Assembly: GCA_017623155.1 (NCBI GenBank) | Contig: JAGAPR010000003.1 | Location: 143,093 to 207,092, forward strand | Source of the DNA: Prevotella sp. | GTDB taxonomy: Bacteria; Bacteroidota; Bacteroidia; Bacteroidales; Bacteroidaceae | Reading direction: 5' to 3' | DNA: 64,000 nucleotides | In this document: one piece after another, positions 22,167 to 32,148 of the stretch | Layout of the letters: the number at the start of each line of letters is the position of its first letter | Position numbering within the stretch: the stretch's first letter is position 1 | The notes under the pieces: generated by a model | What the model saw: only the letters and a program-made list of their open reading frames with translations | Database searches by the model: none | Told to the model about the DNA's origin: nothing | Program-made: the position numbers and the translations under genes

Positions 22167-24893
22167 CTATTTCACTATCTTGCCTTTGCCCGGCACGATG
22201 TATATCCCTTTCTTATGATTGCCCTTCGATACCTTTCTTCCCGACAGGTCGTAGAGGTCGGTATTGCGGTCGGCATCATTGCGAATGTCGGCGATGCCGC
22301 TGGTGTTGCCCGATGTCACGACGACGCTCTCGGCCGATGGCAGCGACCGGCGGCCGGACGACGTGGCCGAAACGCGCAGGCCGTAGGTGGCGTTATGGTC
22401 GAGAGATCTGAACGTGAACGACTGCACGTTGCCCGTTTGCAGGCCGTTGTAGGCCTCAACCGGCGTGCGCACGGTTCCGAGAACGCTCGCTTTCACATCG
22501 TCGACGAGCAGGAAACCGCTCTCGCGGGCAAATCTCACTCTCACCCGTTCGGCCGGTTCAAATGCGGCTTCGGCCGTGCCTCCCGCCGTTTCCGGCGTTA
22601 TCACGGAGGCTTCCACCCACTGTCCGTCGACGAGACGGTCGATACATACGCTTCCCTTTCCGTTTCTCATCCGGCACCAAAGCGACAGACCGTTAATCAT
22701 ACTGTCGGGATAAGCGATTTCGAGACAATCGCCGTCGGCCGACATTCGCAGCGACGGAGCAGCCTCGCCATAGTATCCGCTGATGGAATAAAACGATGTT
22801 CCGGCGGTCGACCACAGCTCGGGCATGCCCTCGGCGAGTTCTCCGAAGTCATAACCGGAAGTCTCGGCGTTGGCAGACAGCGAGTGTTTGCAGAGGCTTA
22901 CGACATATCCGTCGGCACCGTCAACGGCATCCCATGCGGCGGTAAAGCCGTCGGAATACAGTTCGGCGACCATCAATCCCGTGGGAATGACCTTTTCAAA
23001 GGCCAGTTCGAGCGTTGTCACGACTGCCGTTCGCGGCTCCGAGCGATAGCTGCCGAAGCCCGCCACTACGCTGACGGTATACTCCGTGGCCGGCAGAAGG
23101 CCCGTCACGGCCACGCTTTGCGCCCCGCCATACTCGGCGTTGTCGAAGCCCGGTACAGGCGTTTGCGTGCCGTCGGCTCCCGTCGTGCTCACATTCACGA
23201 TATAATATGCCGCGGAAGGCACCTCGCTCCACGCCATCACAAAACTGCTGTCGGCCGTTTCCGTTATCGAGACAGCCTCGGGAGCCGGTTGCTTATAGCC
23301 GGTGTTGGCAAACGCGAAACGTATCGTCTCGGCGCGCTCCACGACATCATCGAGCGCGAGCAGCGTGCTGCCGTCCCATGCTTTCATGTCAAACTGCCTT
23401 ATATTGTCCGTTCCGGGGAACGGGTCGGCCTTGCGCGTGCCGGTATTTCTCACCCCGTCGGCGGGCACAATGTCCACTCTCTGGTGATTGGCGATTGTGT
23501 TCACCGTGTTGTTTGTCCATGCATCCCTGTCCATGTCAATGTGCCATACGAGCATGCCGTGGCCGGGGAGAAAAGCGTCCCAGCCCGTCTGCTGACGGTT
23601 CTCGAATATGAAATACTCGTTTTCGTTGCCCGGCACGGTGACGCGGAATGCCGCGTTGGCCTGTTTCAGGTCGGCAAGCGTCTTCACTCCCGCCTCGTCC
23701 GGCGCGATGTCGGTATACGACAGCCAGCCGAGTTCGGCACGCTCAAAGGCCGAGAACACCGGCGGAGTGTTGCCGTCGTTGTTATATGAGCCTGTGGCCA
23801 TGGTGTCCCACTCGCCCACGGTGAATGTTCGCGAGTCGGCGGAATCGTAGTGATCGGCAAGTCCGAGCACGTGGCCGAACTCATGAACGAACGTACCTAT
23901 GCCGGCGGGGATTTTTTTCGTGGGATGATAACGCACCTCGTTGCTGCACGCATAATGGTTTATTCTCTTGCCGTCGCATGCCAACTCCACGCCCCGGTCG
24001 GCCAATTCGGCCGAATGGGGCCATATAGACAGCGTGGCTCCGGGACTGTCGGCCTGTCCGGGACCGGCGTAGAAACAGTATATATTGTCCACATATCCGT
24101 CGCCGTCGCCGTCAAACTGAGTGAAATCCACGGTTTCATCGATGGCTTTACACGCTTCCACAATCATCTCGTGGGCATAATAATCCATGCCGGGATAGTC
24201 GCCGCCGTAGTAATCGGCCGACTTTTCCAGCTTTATCGGGCCCACAACGACAAACTCGGGGTCGAACAAACCGTTTGAACTCGCAAGGTAAAAGTCGCGC
24301 GCGCTGCCCGTCGCCCCATTGTCATACGTGAAACCTTCCTCGTTGAGCATGCGGGTATAGAAGTCGTGCGGGTTGTATGTCGTGGTGAAAGCGAGGTCGT
24401 CGAACTCCACAAGCACCACGAGGGTTTTCTGCTTTCCTGTTGTCGGGAAGTCGGTGAGCTTTATGCGTTGCATCTTGTCTGCCCCGCTTCCGGCTCCAGC
24501 TGCGCCCTGCGACGCATTGCCCGCCGTGCCGTTTTTCATTGTCGTGGCGAGCGCGGCACGCTCTATCCGCGCTATGTCGAGCGTGCCGATATATGCCTTT
24601 GCCCTGCTGTCGCGCTGCCGTGCGTCGGCCGCCGATATGCCGCTGCCCTCAAATCGGCCGTCGGCAGAGAGGCGGGCATACTCGAAATTGCGCGTGGCGG
24701 CATTGTAATAAAGCGGAATGCCGTCGGCCGTCAGTGTGACATGCGCGTGCTCGTCGCCCGCCATGACCACAGTGATATAGCTTCCGTCGGCCTGTCGCAC
24801 GAGCTTGGGACGCGGATCGGCCGGCACGGCCACGGCCGTTTGCGACAGAGTGACTGCCGCCATTACGGTGAGTGTAAGTTGTTTTATGTTCAT
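22167..24893 (-). CDS. M6 family metalloprotease with fibronectin-like domains and T9SS sorting domain
   Basis: 908 residues from ATG 24893, which gives the signal peptide MNIKQLTLTVMAAVTLSQTA; the longer frame adds 44 residues with no signal. Catalytic domain with zinc motif HEFGHVLGLADHYD (about 335-350) and the downstream Met-turn WDTMATGSYN, as in immune-inhibitor-A-type M6 peptidases. Central beta-sandwich domains (EAVSITETADSSFVMAWSEV; LLPATEYTVSV) look like fibronectin type III. The C-terminus LYDLSGRKVSKGNHKKGIYI is a type A T9SS sorting domain, so the protein is secreted across the outer membrane and probably surface-attached. Its neighbour at 25062 is a second large T9SS cargo. Confidence 0.92.
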   Translation of the reverse strand: MNIKQLTLTVMAAVTLSQTAVAVPADPRPKLVRQADGSYITVVMAGDEHAHVTLTADGIPLYYNAATRNFEYARLSADGRFEGSGISAADARQRDSRAKAYIGTLDIARIERAALATTMKNGTAGNASQGAAGAGSGADKMQRIKLTDFPTTGKQKTLVVLVEFDDLAFTTTYNPHDFYTRMLNEEGFTYDNGATGSARDFYLASSNGLFDPEFVVVGPIKLEKSADYYGGDYPGMDYYAHEMIVEACKAIDETVDFTQFDGDGDGYVDNIYCFYAGPGQADSPGATLSIWPHSAELADRGVELACDGKRINHYACSNEVRYHPTKKIPAGIGTFVHEFGHVLGLADHYDSADSRTFTVGEWDTMATGSYNNDGNTPPVFSAFERAELGWLSYTDIAPDEAGVKTLADLKQANAAFRVTVPGNENEYFIFENRQQTGWDAFLPGHGMLVWHIDMDRDAWTNNTVNTIANHQRVDIVPADGVRNTGTRKADPFPGTDNIRQFDMKAWDGSTLLALDDVVERAETIRFAFANTGYKQPAPEAVSITETADSSFVMAWSEVPSAAYYIVNVSTTGADGTQTPVPGFDNAEYGGAQSVAVTGLLPATEYTVSVVAGFGSYRSEPRTAVVTTLELAFEKVIPTGLMVAELYSDGFTAAWDAVDGADGYVVSLCKHSLSANAETSGYDFGELAEGMPELWSTAGTSFYSISGYYGEAAPSLRMSADGDCLEIAYPDSMINGLSLWCRMRNGKGSVCIDRLVDGQWVEASVITPETAGGTAEAAFEPAERVRVRFARESGFLLVDDVKASVLGTVRTPVEAYNGLQTGNVQSFTFRSLDHNATYGLRVSATSSGRRSLPSAESVVVTSGNTSGIADIRNDADRNTDLYDLSGRKVSKGNHKKGIYIVPGKGKIVK

Positions 24894-24983
24894 AACATTG
24901 CCTGTTTTTATTGTCCGGCGGCATGCGGTGACAACCGGGATATGTCCGGTCACAGCGTCACGGCCGCCCTTTTTCGTTAAAAC

Positions 24984-25038
24984 AAAAGCGGGACGGAGCG
25001 CCGTTGCCTTTCGGCCCCGTTGCATCCGCCCCGCTTTT
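24984..25038 (-). terminator. Terminator AAAAGCGGG / CCCGCTTTT after the GLUG protein gene
   Basis: Near-perfect 14-bp stem with an inner GC-rich hairpin, 24 bp past the stop of the GLUG gene. It insulates the M6 gene, whose own leader (24894-24983) has a GTGAC/GTCAC hairpin. Confidence 0.8.
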
Positions 25039-25061
25039 ATCGGTTGTCGATTATCGTTTTG

Positions 25062-28000
25062 TTATTTGATGATAAACTTGCTTGTCGTCGTGTTGCCTGC
25101 GGCATCGGTGGCGGTAACCACATATATGCCCTTGGTTAGGCCTGCGGTTGCCACTGTTGAGCCGGCATTGCCTGCCACAATCTGACCGTTGATGTTGTAA
25201 AGAGCAATCTTGGAGGCTCCGGCAGCTGTTATCTCGCCACCGCGGAACGTGATTGTCAGCCTGTCGCTGTCGGCTGTTATATCATCGATAGCGGTGGTAA
25301 CACCGTTTATCAGGCATGTGGCGGTGAGGTCGCCGGCTGTCACCGTGATTGTGGCAACACCCGTTTTCTTGCACTTAACCTCTATCGTCACGTTGTTGTC
25401 GCCCTCTTCCACGATTACGGCCTCGGCCACGCTGTTGTCGGAAGACACTGCTTCTATCAGGCTCGGGTCGGCTCCGTAGAGTGTGGCAATGATGCGCACG
25501 CTCTCGTTTTCAACCACATTGACAGCCGTTTGGCTCAGTGTCAGCACCATGGGGATGTTCTCGTAATAGAGAACGGGCATGCTCTCGGCCTCTTTCCACG
25601 GTGTTGCCGCATTGTTGCCGTATGCGAAACCGAGACCTTTGAGGAAGTCGGTGGTAATGTCGGCAACGGCTTTCGTGGCGCCTTCAACGCTCTTGTCGTC
25701 GGTATACTCAACGGCTGCATCGTTCCATTTCACGCCTGTCGTGGCGTAGTTCTTGTCGAGTCCTGCGAGCTCTACCGTCGTTCCGTATTCCTCCGCGGCG
25801 TTTACCACTGTGTATCCGGCTATGCGGTGAACGCTCTTCATGGCCTTTGCGGTGAGGTCTGTCTCCTCGTTTGTATCGGGATCGACGGTCACGTTAGGTT
25901 CGGCTTTTACCGTAATGTCGGCATTCATGACGTTTCCGACGATTGTATCGCCGTTCTCCACAATCTCGCCGATGATACCGCCGACAGCGAATTTGCCCCA
26001 ACGTGTGGGAGCGTCGGCATCGATGGTTCCGTTTACTATACAGTTGAGTATCTTGCCTTTGTTGTTGCTTACGCCGGCGATACCGCCCACGGTGTTACCG
26101 GCTTTGATGGCAGCATCGACACGACAGTTGGTCACCGAGGCATCTTTTTCCTTGTCGCCGGCAATACCTCCGAGAGTGGTGGCGGCTGTCAGCGAGCCTG
26201 TCACGGCACCGTTGTTAACGGTTGTACCGGTACGCATGTTACCGACAATACCTCCTACGGTAGATCCTGTCGGCAAATCGATTACTCCGTCAAACGAGCT
26301 TGACTCGATGGCTGTGTGCATCGTGCCCTGACCGAGCAATCCGCCGATGCAATCCACCGATGCACTTTGGCTCTCGATGCGCGCGCCATATACATGAACG
26401 TTTGACAAAGAGCTTTGTGTCGCCGTTCCGGATACCAGTCCGGCGTATGAATTTCTGTCGTTTACAACCAATGTCGGGTCGCTGATGATGAGGTTCTTGA
26501 CCTGTGAACCGACCTCGGAGTGGCCGAACAGTCCGGTTCTTGTGCCGATGTTGTCGTCTATCACGAAGTTCATCAGTTTGTGACCGTCGCCATCAAGCGT
26601 ACCGCCGAATGTCTCAACGGGTGTCCATGTGCTTATATTGTTCTTCATGTCGATGTCTGCCACCAGCTTATAAGAAGCTTTCGGCTCAACCTGTATCTGC
26701 TGCATGTCGCCGAGAGTGGATATGAGGTACGGGTTGGCTGCCGTTCCGTCGCCGCCTTTCGCGAACTTGTTGAAAGGCAACTTATAGTATTCCAAGATGT
26801 ATTCGCCCGTGTTATTGTCCTGATAACCCACGAGGAATGTCGAGTTATCGGTCTTGTTGTCGAGTATCGTTCCTGTCACCATCTTTATATTGTCGTTGCC
26901 CACGAACTTGCGGATAAACTCTCCGTTCTCTTTCGCTATGACAATCATGTTGTCGAGCGCCTCGCTGTCATCGCGCTTTATTTTTGCCATGAAGCAATAT
27001 TCACGCTCTTCATCGGTGTCGAATGTATACGGATCCATCGTATCCATGTCGAGAAGCGGTGTGAAGTACTGCGCGTTGGGACCGAGGTTGAACTTGGTGA
27101 AGTGATCGAGTTTAAGGTCGGTGGTGTACCATCCGAGCAATGCTATCACGTTTTTGTCGTCATCTCCTTCGGCATATGACATCTTAATGACATACTGATA
27201 TGTGTCTCCCACCGGCGCGCGGTTGAAGTCCATCGTTATCTTGTTGCCGTCGATAGACGAAGGTATGCACGTTTTCTTCTCGCAAGAGGGCAGGTCCACC
27301 ATCTGGATAAAATTGTCGTTGCCTATCTGTTGCAGGAAAGCGTACTGCTCGCTGTGTCCCTTTATCGAAGCCAGCTTGAAGTAGTTGTCTTTCACGTTGT
27401 CGCAGATGGTGTTCACGTATTTGCCTTCCGAGTATACGTTGAAGTAGTATCTGTAACTGTCGCTCGACTTGATGTAGTCGTAGAATATAATTACATGATT
27501 TAATTTTCCGTCGCCGGTGAAGTATCCTTCCGAAAAATCATCATAAGAGAATTCGCCAAACTTTGCGAATGCCGGCCACAGAGCGTCGGCAGATTTCTCG
27601 AGAGGCACGGCCAAAGAGTCGATGCGATTGAAGTTCTTGTCGTATGTCTCTATCACGTAAGAGTTGTTCTCCGTGGGGATGGGGTCGAGTTCCAGTCCGC
27701 TGTCGGGGTCTATCTGATATCCCGATACCCACGGCTTGTCGTAGTGGGTGATAAGATAATAGGGCGTGCCGTTCACGTCGTATGCGTGGAACGCTGCGCC
27801 ATCGGAGTAGTTGATTCTATCGAAATCAATCTTGAAAGTATGCTCCAACTCGGGTGTCGTGCCGTTCCATCCGGCCGGTTTGTACACATCCACCTGTATG
27901 TAGGGGGCTTCCCCACTTATATACGAGTTGGTGATGAGCAGACGCTGATACACGTCCCAAGAGTTTTTCGCAGACTCGGTTATCTGACCGGCGCCTTTAA

Positions 28001-28586
28001 ACGCGGCCACTTTCTTGCCTTCCATGTTGTAGGCGAATGTCGAGTCGACGTTTACTCCCGGCTTCGGCACTTCATGATAGTATAATTGCAACTCAAACGT
28101 CTTGTCGTTCTTGTCGAACAATTTGCTCGTTATCTGTCCGTAAGGCTCAAGCGCATTGACAATCTTACCCTCGGGGATATCGATGTTTATGCGGCCGCGC
28201 TCCTTGTGGTAATTGTCGTATACCACGACCTCCACGGCTCCATAATAGTATTTTTCGCGCGGCGTTATCTTGCGGGTATACATCCATACCGTATGGTCTG
28301 GACCCTCGAGATAACCGAAATCCTCGCCTTTCAATGTGAAAACGGGGTCGTTTGATGCCGCTACACGCTTGGGGGCGTATGATATAGAGGCAGGAGCGAA
28401 CCCGGCCTTTTCAAGACGTTTGGCAACCGGCTGATTTACCAATTGTCCCTTGTTGTGTACTGCCACGAAGTTGCGACCGGCGTTATCAAAACGCTTCAAG
28501 CCGTTCGCAGCCTTGCCCTGAGCACCTGCGTCGACAGCCACACCTGCCAACAATAATGACAGGGCTAAAAGTTTGAACTTTCTCAT
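25062..28586 (-). CDS. Very large secreted protein with GLUG-like repeats and T9SS sorting domain
   Basis: 1174 residues from ATG 28586 (MRKFKLLALSLLLAGVAVDA, signal peptide). The N-terminal half (about 1-600) is beta-rich and not recognised. Around residues 640-900 there are repeated units of GLUG type: LGGTLDGDGHKLMN-like, GLFGHSEVGSQVKNLIISDP, CIGGLLGQGTM, TVGGIVGNMRTGTTVNNGAV, LGGIAGDKEKDASVTNCRVD, TVGGIAGVSNNKGKILNCIV. Such repeats form right-handed beta-helices found in adhesins and proteases. A Big2-like Ig domain (SQTAVNVVENESVRIIATLY) precedes the C-terminal IALYNINGQIV / LTKGIYVVTATD sorting domain. Likely surface adhesin or glycan-binding; function inferred. Confidence 0.82.
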   Translation of the reverse strand: MRKFKLLALSLLLAGVAVDAGAQGKAANGLKRFDNAGRNFVAVHNKGQLVNQPVAKRLEKAGFAPASISYAPKRVAASNDPVFTLKGEDFGYLEGPDHTVWMYTRKITPREKYYYGAVEVVVYDNYHKERGRINIDIPEGKIVNALEPYGQITSKLFDKNDKTFELQLYYHEVPKPGVNVDSTFAYNMEGKKVAAFKGAGQITESAKNSWDVYQRLLITNSYISGEAPYIQVDVYKPAGWNGTTPELEHTFKIDFDRINYSDGAAFHAYDVNGTPYYLITHYDKPWVSGYQIDPDSGLELDPIPTENNSYVIETYDKNFNRIDSLAVPLEKSADALWPAFAKFGEFSYDDFSEGYFTGDGKLNHVIIFYDYIKSSDSYRYYFNVYSEGKYVNTICDNVKDNYFKLASIKGHSEQYAFLQQIGNDNFIQMVDLPSCEKKTCIPSSIDGNKITMDFNRAPVGDTYQYVIKMSYAEGDDDKNVIALLGWYTTDLKLDHFTKFNLGPNAQYFTPLLDMDTMDPYTFDTDEEREYCFMAKIKRDDSEALDNMIVIAKENGEFIRKFVGNDNIKMVTGTILDNKTDNSTFLVGYQDNNTGEYILEYYKLPFNKFAKGGDGTAANPYLISTLGDMQQIQVEPKASYKLVADIDMKNNISTWTPVETFGGTLDGDGHKLMNFVIDDNIGTRTGLFGHSEVGSQVKNLIISDPTLVVNDRNSYAGLVSGTATQSSLSNVHVYGARIESQSASVDCIGGLLGQGTMHTAIESSSFDGVIDLPTGSTVGGIVGNMRTGTTVNNGAVTGSLTAATTLGGIAGDKEKDASVTNCRVDAAIKAGNTVGGIAGVSNNKGKILNCIVNGTIDADAPTRWGKFAVGGIIGEIVENGDTIVGNVMNADITVKAEPNVTVDPDTNEETDLTAKAMKSVHRIAGYTVVNAAEEYGTTVELAGLDKNYATTGVKWNDAAVEYTDDKSVEGATKAVADITTDFLKGLGFAYGNNAATPWKEAESMPVLYYENIPMVLTLSQTAVNVVENESVRIIATLYGADPSLIEAVSSDNSVAEAVIVEEGDNNVTIEVKCKKTGVATITVTAGDLTATCLINGVTTAIDDITADSDRLTITFRGGEITAAGASKIALYNINGQIVAGNAGSTVATAGLTKGIYVVTATDAAGNTTTSKFIIK

Positions 28587-28651
28587 AAACAATTATTTAC
28601 ATTAAAATGATTTATATCACGATTTTTACAATATCGTATAATTCCAACTTG

Positions 28652-28659
28652 CAAAGTTA
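28652..28659 (-). promoter_or_regulatory. Promoter -7 element TAACTTTG for the GLUG protein gene
   Basis: Reverse-strand TAnnTTTG match 66 bp before the ATG. Confidence 0.6.
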
Positions 28660-28749
28660 ATCATTTATCGCCACATACATTGTTTATATGGCATTTATAG
28701 CCGGTTTTTAACGCTTTTTATTGACATGACGATTGAAACAAACAAAAAT

Positions 28750-28790
28750 CGTATCCTCTTTCCCGATGATTTCACGGGAAAAAGGATACG
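28750..28790 (-). terminator. Terminator CGTATCCTTTTTCCCG / CGGGAAAGAGGATACG
   Basis: 16-bp stem with one G-T pair, followed on the reverse strand by ATTTTTGTTT; about 90 bp past the DUF4878 gene. Confidence 0.82.
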
Positions 28791-28881
28791 AAAAACATTT
28801 TTATCACGATAGATATATCATGACATGCCGGCTTCTTCATACCGGCAACCGGCAGGAGTATGCTTTCCGGCCGGCAATCGT

Positions 28882-29289
28882 TTACTTGCCGATGTCAAGC
28901 CGCCAGTCGCCGCTGTCGTTCTTCATGAGCTTCACTTTCGACTTCTCGGTATCGCCGTTTCCGAAAGTTATCTCCATATTCACCACAGCGCTCTTGCCGT
29001 CTTCGGCTATCTCCTCGCTCAGAACTTTATATGACGCGATGCCGTCATTCTTCTCAACCTTTTTCGACAGCTTGCTTTCGAGCAGCCCAGCAAGTTCCTC
29101 GCGAGCCTTGTCTACATCCATGTCTTCTTTCTTCTGAAATTCCACCAAGTCGGCATAGCCCTTATAGTCTTTGTCTTTAAGGCATTTCACGGCTTTCTCG
29201 GCAACATCGCCCGGAGTGCTTCCGCCGCTGCATGCCGCCATCACAAACATCACCACTACGAGTGACAATAGTCCTAATAATTTCTTCAT
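28882..29289 (-). CDS. DUF4878 domain lipoprotein
   Basis: 135 residues. Lipoprotein signal MKKLLGLLSLVVVMFVMAAC with lipobox MAAC, followed by SGGSTPGDVAEKAVKCLKDK DYKG (shown in two parts), the DUF4878/NTF2-like pattern in which a helix precedes a cone-shaped beta-sheet (SAVVNMEITFGNGD, SKVKLMKNDSGDWRLDIGK). Such small lipoproteins are common in Bacteroidota and their role is unknown. It is monocistronic, with a strong terminator downstream and the cysteine hydrolase gene 46 bp upstream in the same direction. Confidence 0.88.
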   Translation of the reverse strand: MKKLLGLLSLVVVMFVMAACSGGSTPGDVAEKAVKCLKDKDYKGYADLVEFQKKEDMDVDKAREELAGLLESKLSKKVEKNDGIASYKVLSEEIAEDGKSAVVNMEITFGNGDTEKSKVKLMKNDSGDWRLDIGK

Positions 29290-29335
29290 AATCGCTAATT
29301 GTTTTTGGTTAATAATGTTGTTTTATAAGAATATG

Positions 29336-29950
29336 CTAAAATTCGGCAATCACCCTCAATCGCGGCGAGCGCACGAAATCAGACGGATACATGACGCTGT
29401 CGTATCGGAAACCGGGCATTTCCACTTTGTGACGCACGCCGCCGGTAAGAGGACGGCCCGCAGCGGAGTAGACATGCTCCACCAATTCGCAACAGTACAT
29501 CCTCACGGTATCGGCATCATCGTAGTCATGGTCGAAACCGGTGCCACGCCTGTAAACCGCCACGGCCGCACGTGCCGCCCTCGATGCCGCCGCACTGTCG
29601 GCCGTACGCATCACCAAACCGGCTCCGGCATTCATCGACGAGAAGAATTTTTCGGGCCGTTCCATCTTCACACGGTCGGAATCGCCGGGAAAATCATGCT
29701 CGTCGGGCACGGCGTGCACTATCATCTTCGTGCCGGCCGAATCGACAACGATACCAAGATGCGAATATGTGCCGCCACGATCGGCGAACATCACGGCATG
29801 ACTCGTAATCCCGCCACCCTGTCTGAACACCACATCGCCGGCCTTGAGCTCCACCGTCGGCGGCAATATGCACCGCTCGCCCCGCCTGCCGATGCAGCAA
29901 ACGGACAGTATCGCAAAAGCCGCTGCCGCGACATGCTTTACCCGTATCAT
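29336..29950 (-). CDS. YiiX/YebB-like NlpC/P60-type cysteine hydrolase
   Basis: 204 residues from ATG 29950 (MIRVKHVAAAAFAILSVCCI, a signal or lipoprotein signal); Met codons 4 and 10 codons further up are also possible. Circularly permuted papain-like (LRAT/NlpC) features: LKAGDVVFRQGGG, SHAVMFADRGGTYSHLGIVV with the catalytic His near residue 70, and the downstream MYCCELVEHVYSAAG with the catalytic Cys. YiiX-like proteins may hydrolyse peptidoglycan or lipid amide bonds; substrate unknown. No transmembrane helix beyond the N-terminus. Confidence 0.85.
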   Translation of the reverse strand: MIRVKHVAAAAFAILSVCCIGRRGERCILPPTVELKAGDVVFRQGGGITSHAVMFADRGGTYSHLGIVVDSAGTKMIVHAVPDEHDFPGDSDRVKMERPEKFFSSMNAGAGLVMRTADSAAASRAARAAVAVYRRGTGFDHDYDDADTVRMYCCELVEHVYSAAGRPLTGGVRHKVEMPGFRYDSVMYPSDFVRSPRLRVIAEF

Positions 29951-29990
29951 AGTTTGCGCCATACGTTTTCTTGCCGACAATATACGAAAA

Positions 29991-30018
29991 AAAGCGATAC
30001 CGCACCGTGTACCGCTTT
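29991..30018 (-). terminator. Terminator AAAGCGGTA / TATCGCTTT after the DEAD-box helicase
   Basis: Imperfect 9-bp stem followed on the reverse strand by TTTTTTCG, about 50 bp past the helicase stop. Confidence 0.7.
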
Positions 30019-30067
30019 CCTATTTAATTATTTTTAACTACTTGAGCACCGATATACGCGGCATTCA

Positions 30068-31981
30068 TCATTTCTTCTTGGGTTTGCGGCGTGCCCATCC
30101 CTCCTCGCTGAAATCGGGCTCCTCGCCTATCAGCTGCACGTCGTGGCCTTGAAAGAACTGCCGCCAGTCGTTGGTGTCGCCACTCTCGGGGCGCGCTTCC
30201 GACTGTCCGCGACCCTTGCCGTTTTTCTTTTTCTTGAACGGCTCGGCATCGCCAAACGCCTTCCGCCCTTTACCGCCGGTGTTTCTGTCGCCGCGCGCAT
30301 CGCCTCGCGAGCCGCCGCGGCCACCCTGTGCGCCACGCTCGTCGGCATCGTTGCAGCGCACTTCGCGCCCTTTATAGCGCGTACCGTCGAGCGCACGCAT
30401 CACCTTATTGGCATCGGCCTCGGGCACTTCGATATACGAGAACTTGCTGAGCAAGTCTATATGACCTATCTCCTGCCGCCCCTGCACGTGCTTGTTGATA
30501 TACTGCATCACCTCGCCGGGATAAAATCCGTCGGCCTTGCCGAGGTTGATGAACAGTCGGCGATAACCGCTCTCGGCGCGACGTTTGCCGCCCTGCGCTT
30601 TCCTTGTGCCGCGGCCTTCGCCTTTGTCGTTTCTTTTCTCCTTGCTTCTGCCCGTCACCGGCTCTATCTCGGGGGCATCGGCATAGTATGCGAGAAAGCG
30701 TCCGAACTCGCGACTGACGATTTTCTTTATCACGTCTTCCTTGTCGATGTACTCAAAGTGGCGGTTTATCTCCGTCATGAACGGAGCTATCTCGTCCTCG
30801 TTGACATCGACTTTCACAATCTCGTCCATCACTTTGTAGAGCTGTTTGGTGCATATCTCCTGCGGAGTGGGTATCACGCCGACGGCAAACTGCTTGCCTA
30901 TGACTTTCTCCACGGCTTTTATCTTGCCGCGCTCACGGCTGTGCACAATCGAGATAGACGTGCCTTTCTTGCCGGCACGACCGGTACGGCCGCTACGATG
31001 GGTATAGCTCTCTATGTCGTCGGGCATACCGAAGTTTATCACATGGCTCAAATCGTCGACGTCGAGACCGCGCGCAGCAACGTCGGTGGCCACGAGCAGC
31101 TGCGTCATGTGCTGGCGAAACTTCTGCATCGTCAGGTCGCGCTGCTGCTGACTGAGGTCACCGTGGAGCGACTCGGCGTTGTATCCGTCGTGTATCAGCT
31201 TGTCGGCAATCTCCTGAGTCTCGCGCTTCGTGCGGCAGAAAATGATGGCGAAGATGCGCGGATAGTAGTCGACAACACGTTTGAGGGCAAGATACTTGTC
31301 CCTGGCGTTCACCATATAGTATACGTGATTTACGTTCTCGGCACCCTCATTGCGGCTGCCCACGACAATCTCCTTGTGGTCGTGAAGATAGTTTTTGGCT
31401 ATTTTCTCCACCTCGCGGCTCATCGTGGCCGAGAAAAGCAGCGTGTTACGGTCTTCGGGCACGCCCTCGAATATGGCGTTGATACTGTCCGAAAAACCCA
31501 TGTTGAGCATCTCGTCGGCCTCGTCGAGCACCACGTTTCGCACGGCATCGAGCTTAGCCTTGCCGCGATTCATCAGGTCGATGAGACGGCCCGGAGTGGC
31601 CACGATAATCTGTGCGCCATGATGCAGCGAGCGGATTTGGGTCTCGATAGACGCACCTCCGTATACGGCCACGATATTGATACCGGGCATGTATTTGGAA
31701 AAATCTTTCAGGTCATCGGCTATTTGCAGGCACAACTCGCGCGTGGGACTGAGCACCAAGGCCTGAGTCTCGCGGCTGCCGGCATCGATGCGCTGCAAAA
31801 CGGGTATACCGAAAGCGGCAGTCTTTCCCGTTCCTGTCTGCGCAAGCGCTATGACATCGTTTTTATTACCAAGTAAATAAGGGATTACTTCTTCCTGTAC
31901 GGGCATGGGATGCTCAAATCCGAGCTCCTCGATGGCGCGGCGAATCTCTTCGCTTACGCCCAATTCTTCAAATGTCTTCAA
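30068..31981 (-). CDS. DEAD-box ATP-dependent RNA helicase (DeaD/CsdA type)
   Basis: 637 residues if started at the TTG at 31981 (L/MKTFEELGVSEEIRRAIEEL), where homologous proteins begin; the frame stays open for 46 more codons upstream but reads as unrelated sequence. Motifs in order: Q motif GFEHPMPVQ, Walker A AQTGTGKTA (near 50), PTRELCLQIADDL, DEAD box as LDEADEMLNMGF (near 155), SATM, and the C-terminal HRSGRTGRAGKKG. A DbpA-type RNA-binding domain (YRRLFINLGKADGFYPGEVM) and a Gly/Arg/Lys-rich tail follow. It unwinds structured RNA in ribosome assembly or cold adaptation. It has a leader of about 160 nt. Confidence 0.94.
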   Translation of the reverse strand: MKTFEELGVSEEIRRAIEELGFEHPMPVQEEVIPYLLGNKNDVIALAQTGTGKTAAFGIPVLQRIDAGSRETQALVLSPTRELCLQIADDLKDFSKYMPGINIVAVYGGASIETQIRSLHHGAQIIVATPGRLIDLMNRGKAKLDAVRNVVLDEADEMLNMGFSDSINAIFEGVPEDRNTLLFSATMSREVEKIAKNYLHDHKEIVVGSRNEGAENVNHVYYMVNARDKYLALKRVVDYYPRIFAIIFCRTKRETQEIADKLIHDGYNAESLHGDLSQQQRDLTMQKFRQHMTQLLVATDVAARGLDVDDLSHVINFGMPDDIESYTHRSGRTGRAGKKGTSISIVHSRERGKIKAVEKVIGKQFAVGVIPTPQEICTKQLYKVMDEIVKVDVNEDEIAPFMTEINRHFEYIDKEDVIKKIVSREFGRFLAYYADAPEIEPVTGRSKEKRNDKGEGRGTRKAQGGKRRAESGYRRLFINLGKADGFYPGEVMQYINKHVQGRQEIGHIDLLSKFSYIEVPEADANKVMRALDGTRYKGREVRCNDADERGAQGGRGGSRGDARGDRNTGGKGRKAFGDAEPFKKKKNGKGRGQSEARPESGDTNDWRQFFQGHDVQLIGEEPDFSEEGWARRKPKKK

Positions 31982-32148
31982 ATTAAAAAATGTCTTTATA
32001 AAATAACTAACAGCCCCGAAACATGTCAAAAACCAAATGTATGACCGGGACACACAGCCGCTAAAAGACATTAAAACGAACGCAGTGAAAAGCTGAAAAA
32101 TCACTCGCTCGCCCTCCAACCCATGCCTGAATGCGGCTTTTACGGCTG

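Noticed and set aside
22140-23789. 549-codon open frame on the plus strand
   Set aside because: Antisense shadow of the M6 protease gene, beginning inside a GGAG repeat.
30143-31876. 577-codon open frame on the plus strand
   Set aside because: It is antisense to the DEAD-box helicase gene, whose motifs are unmistakable; GC-rich codons leave the opposite strand open by chance.
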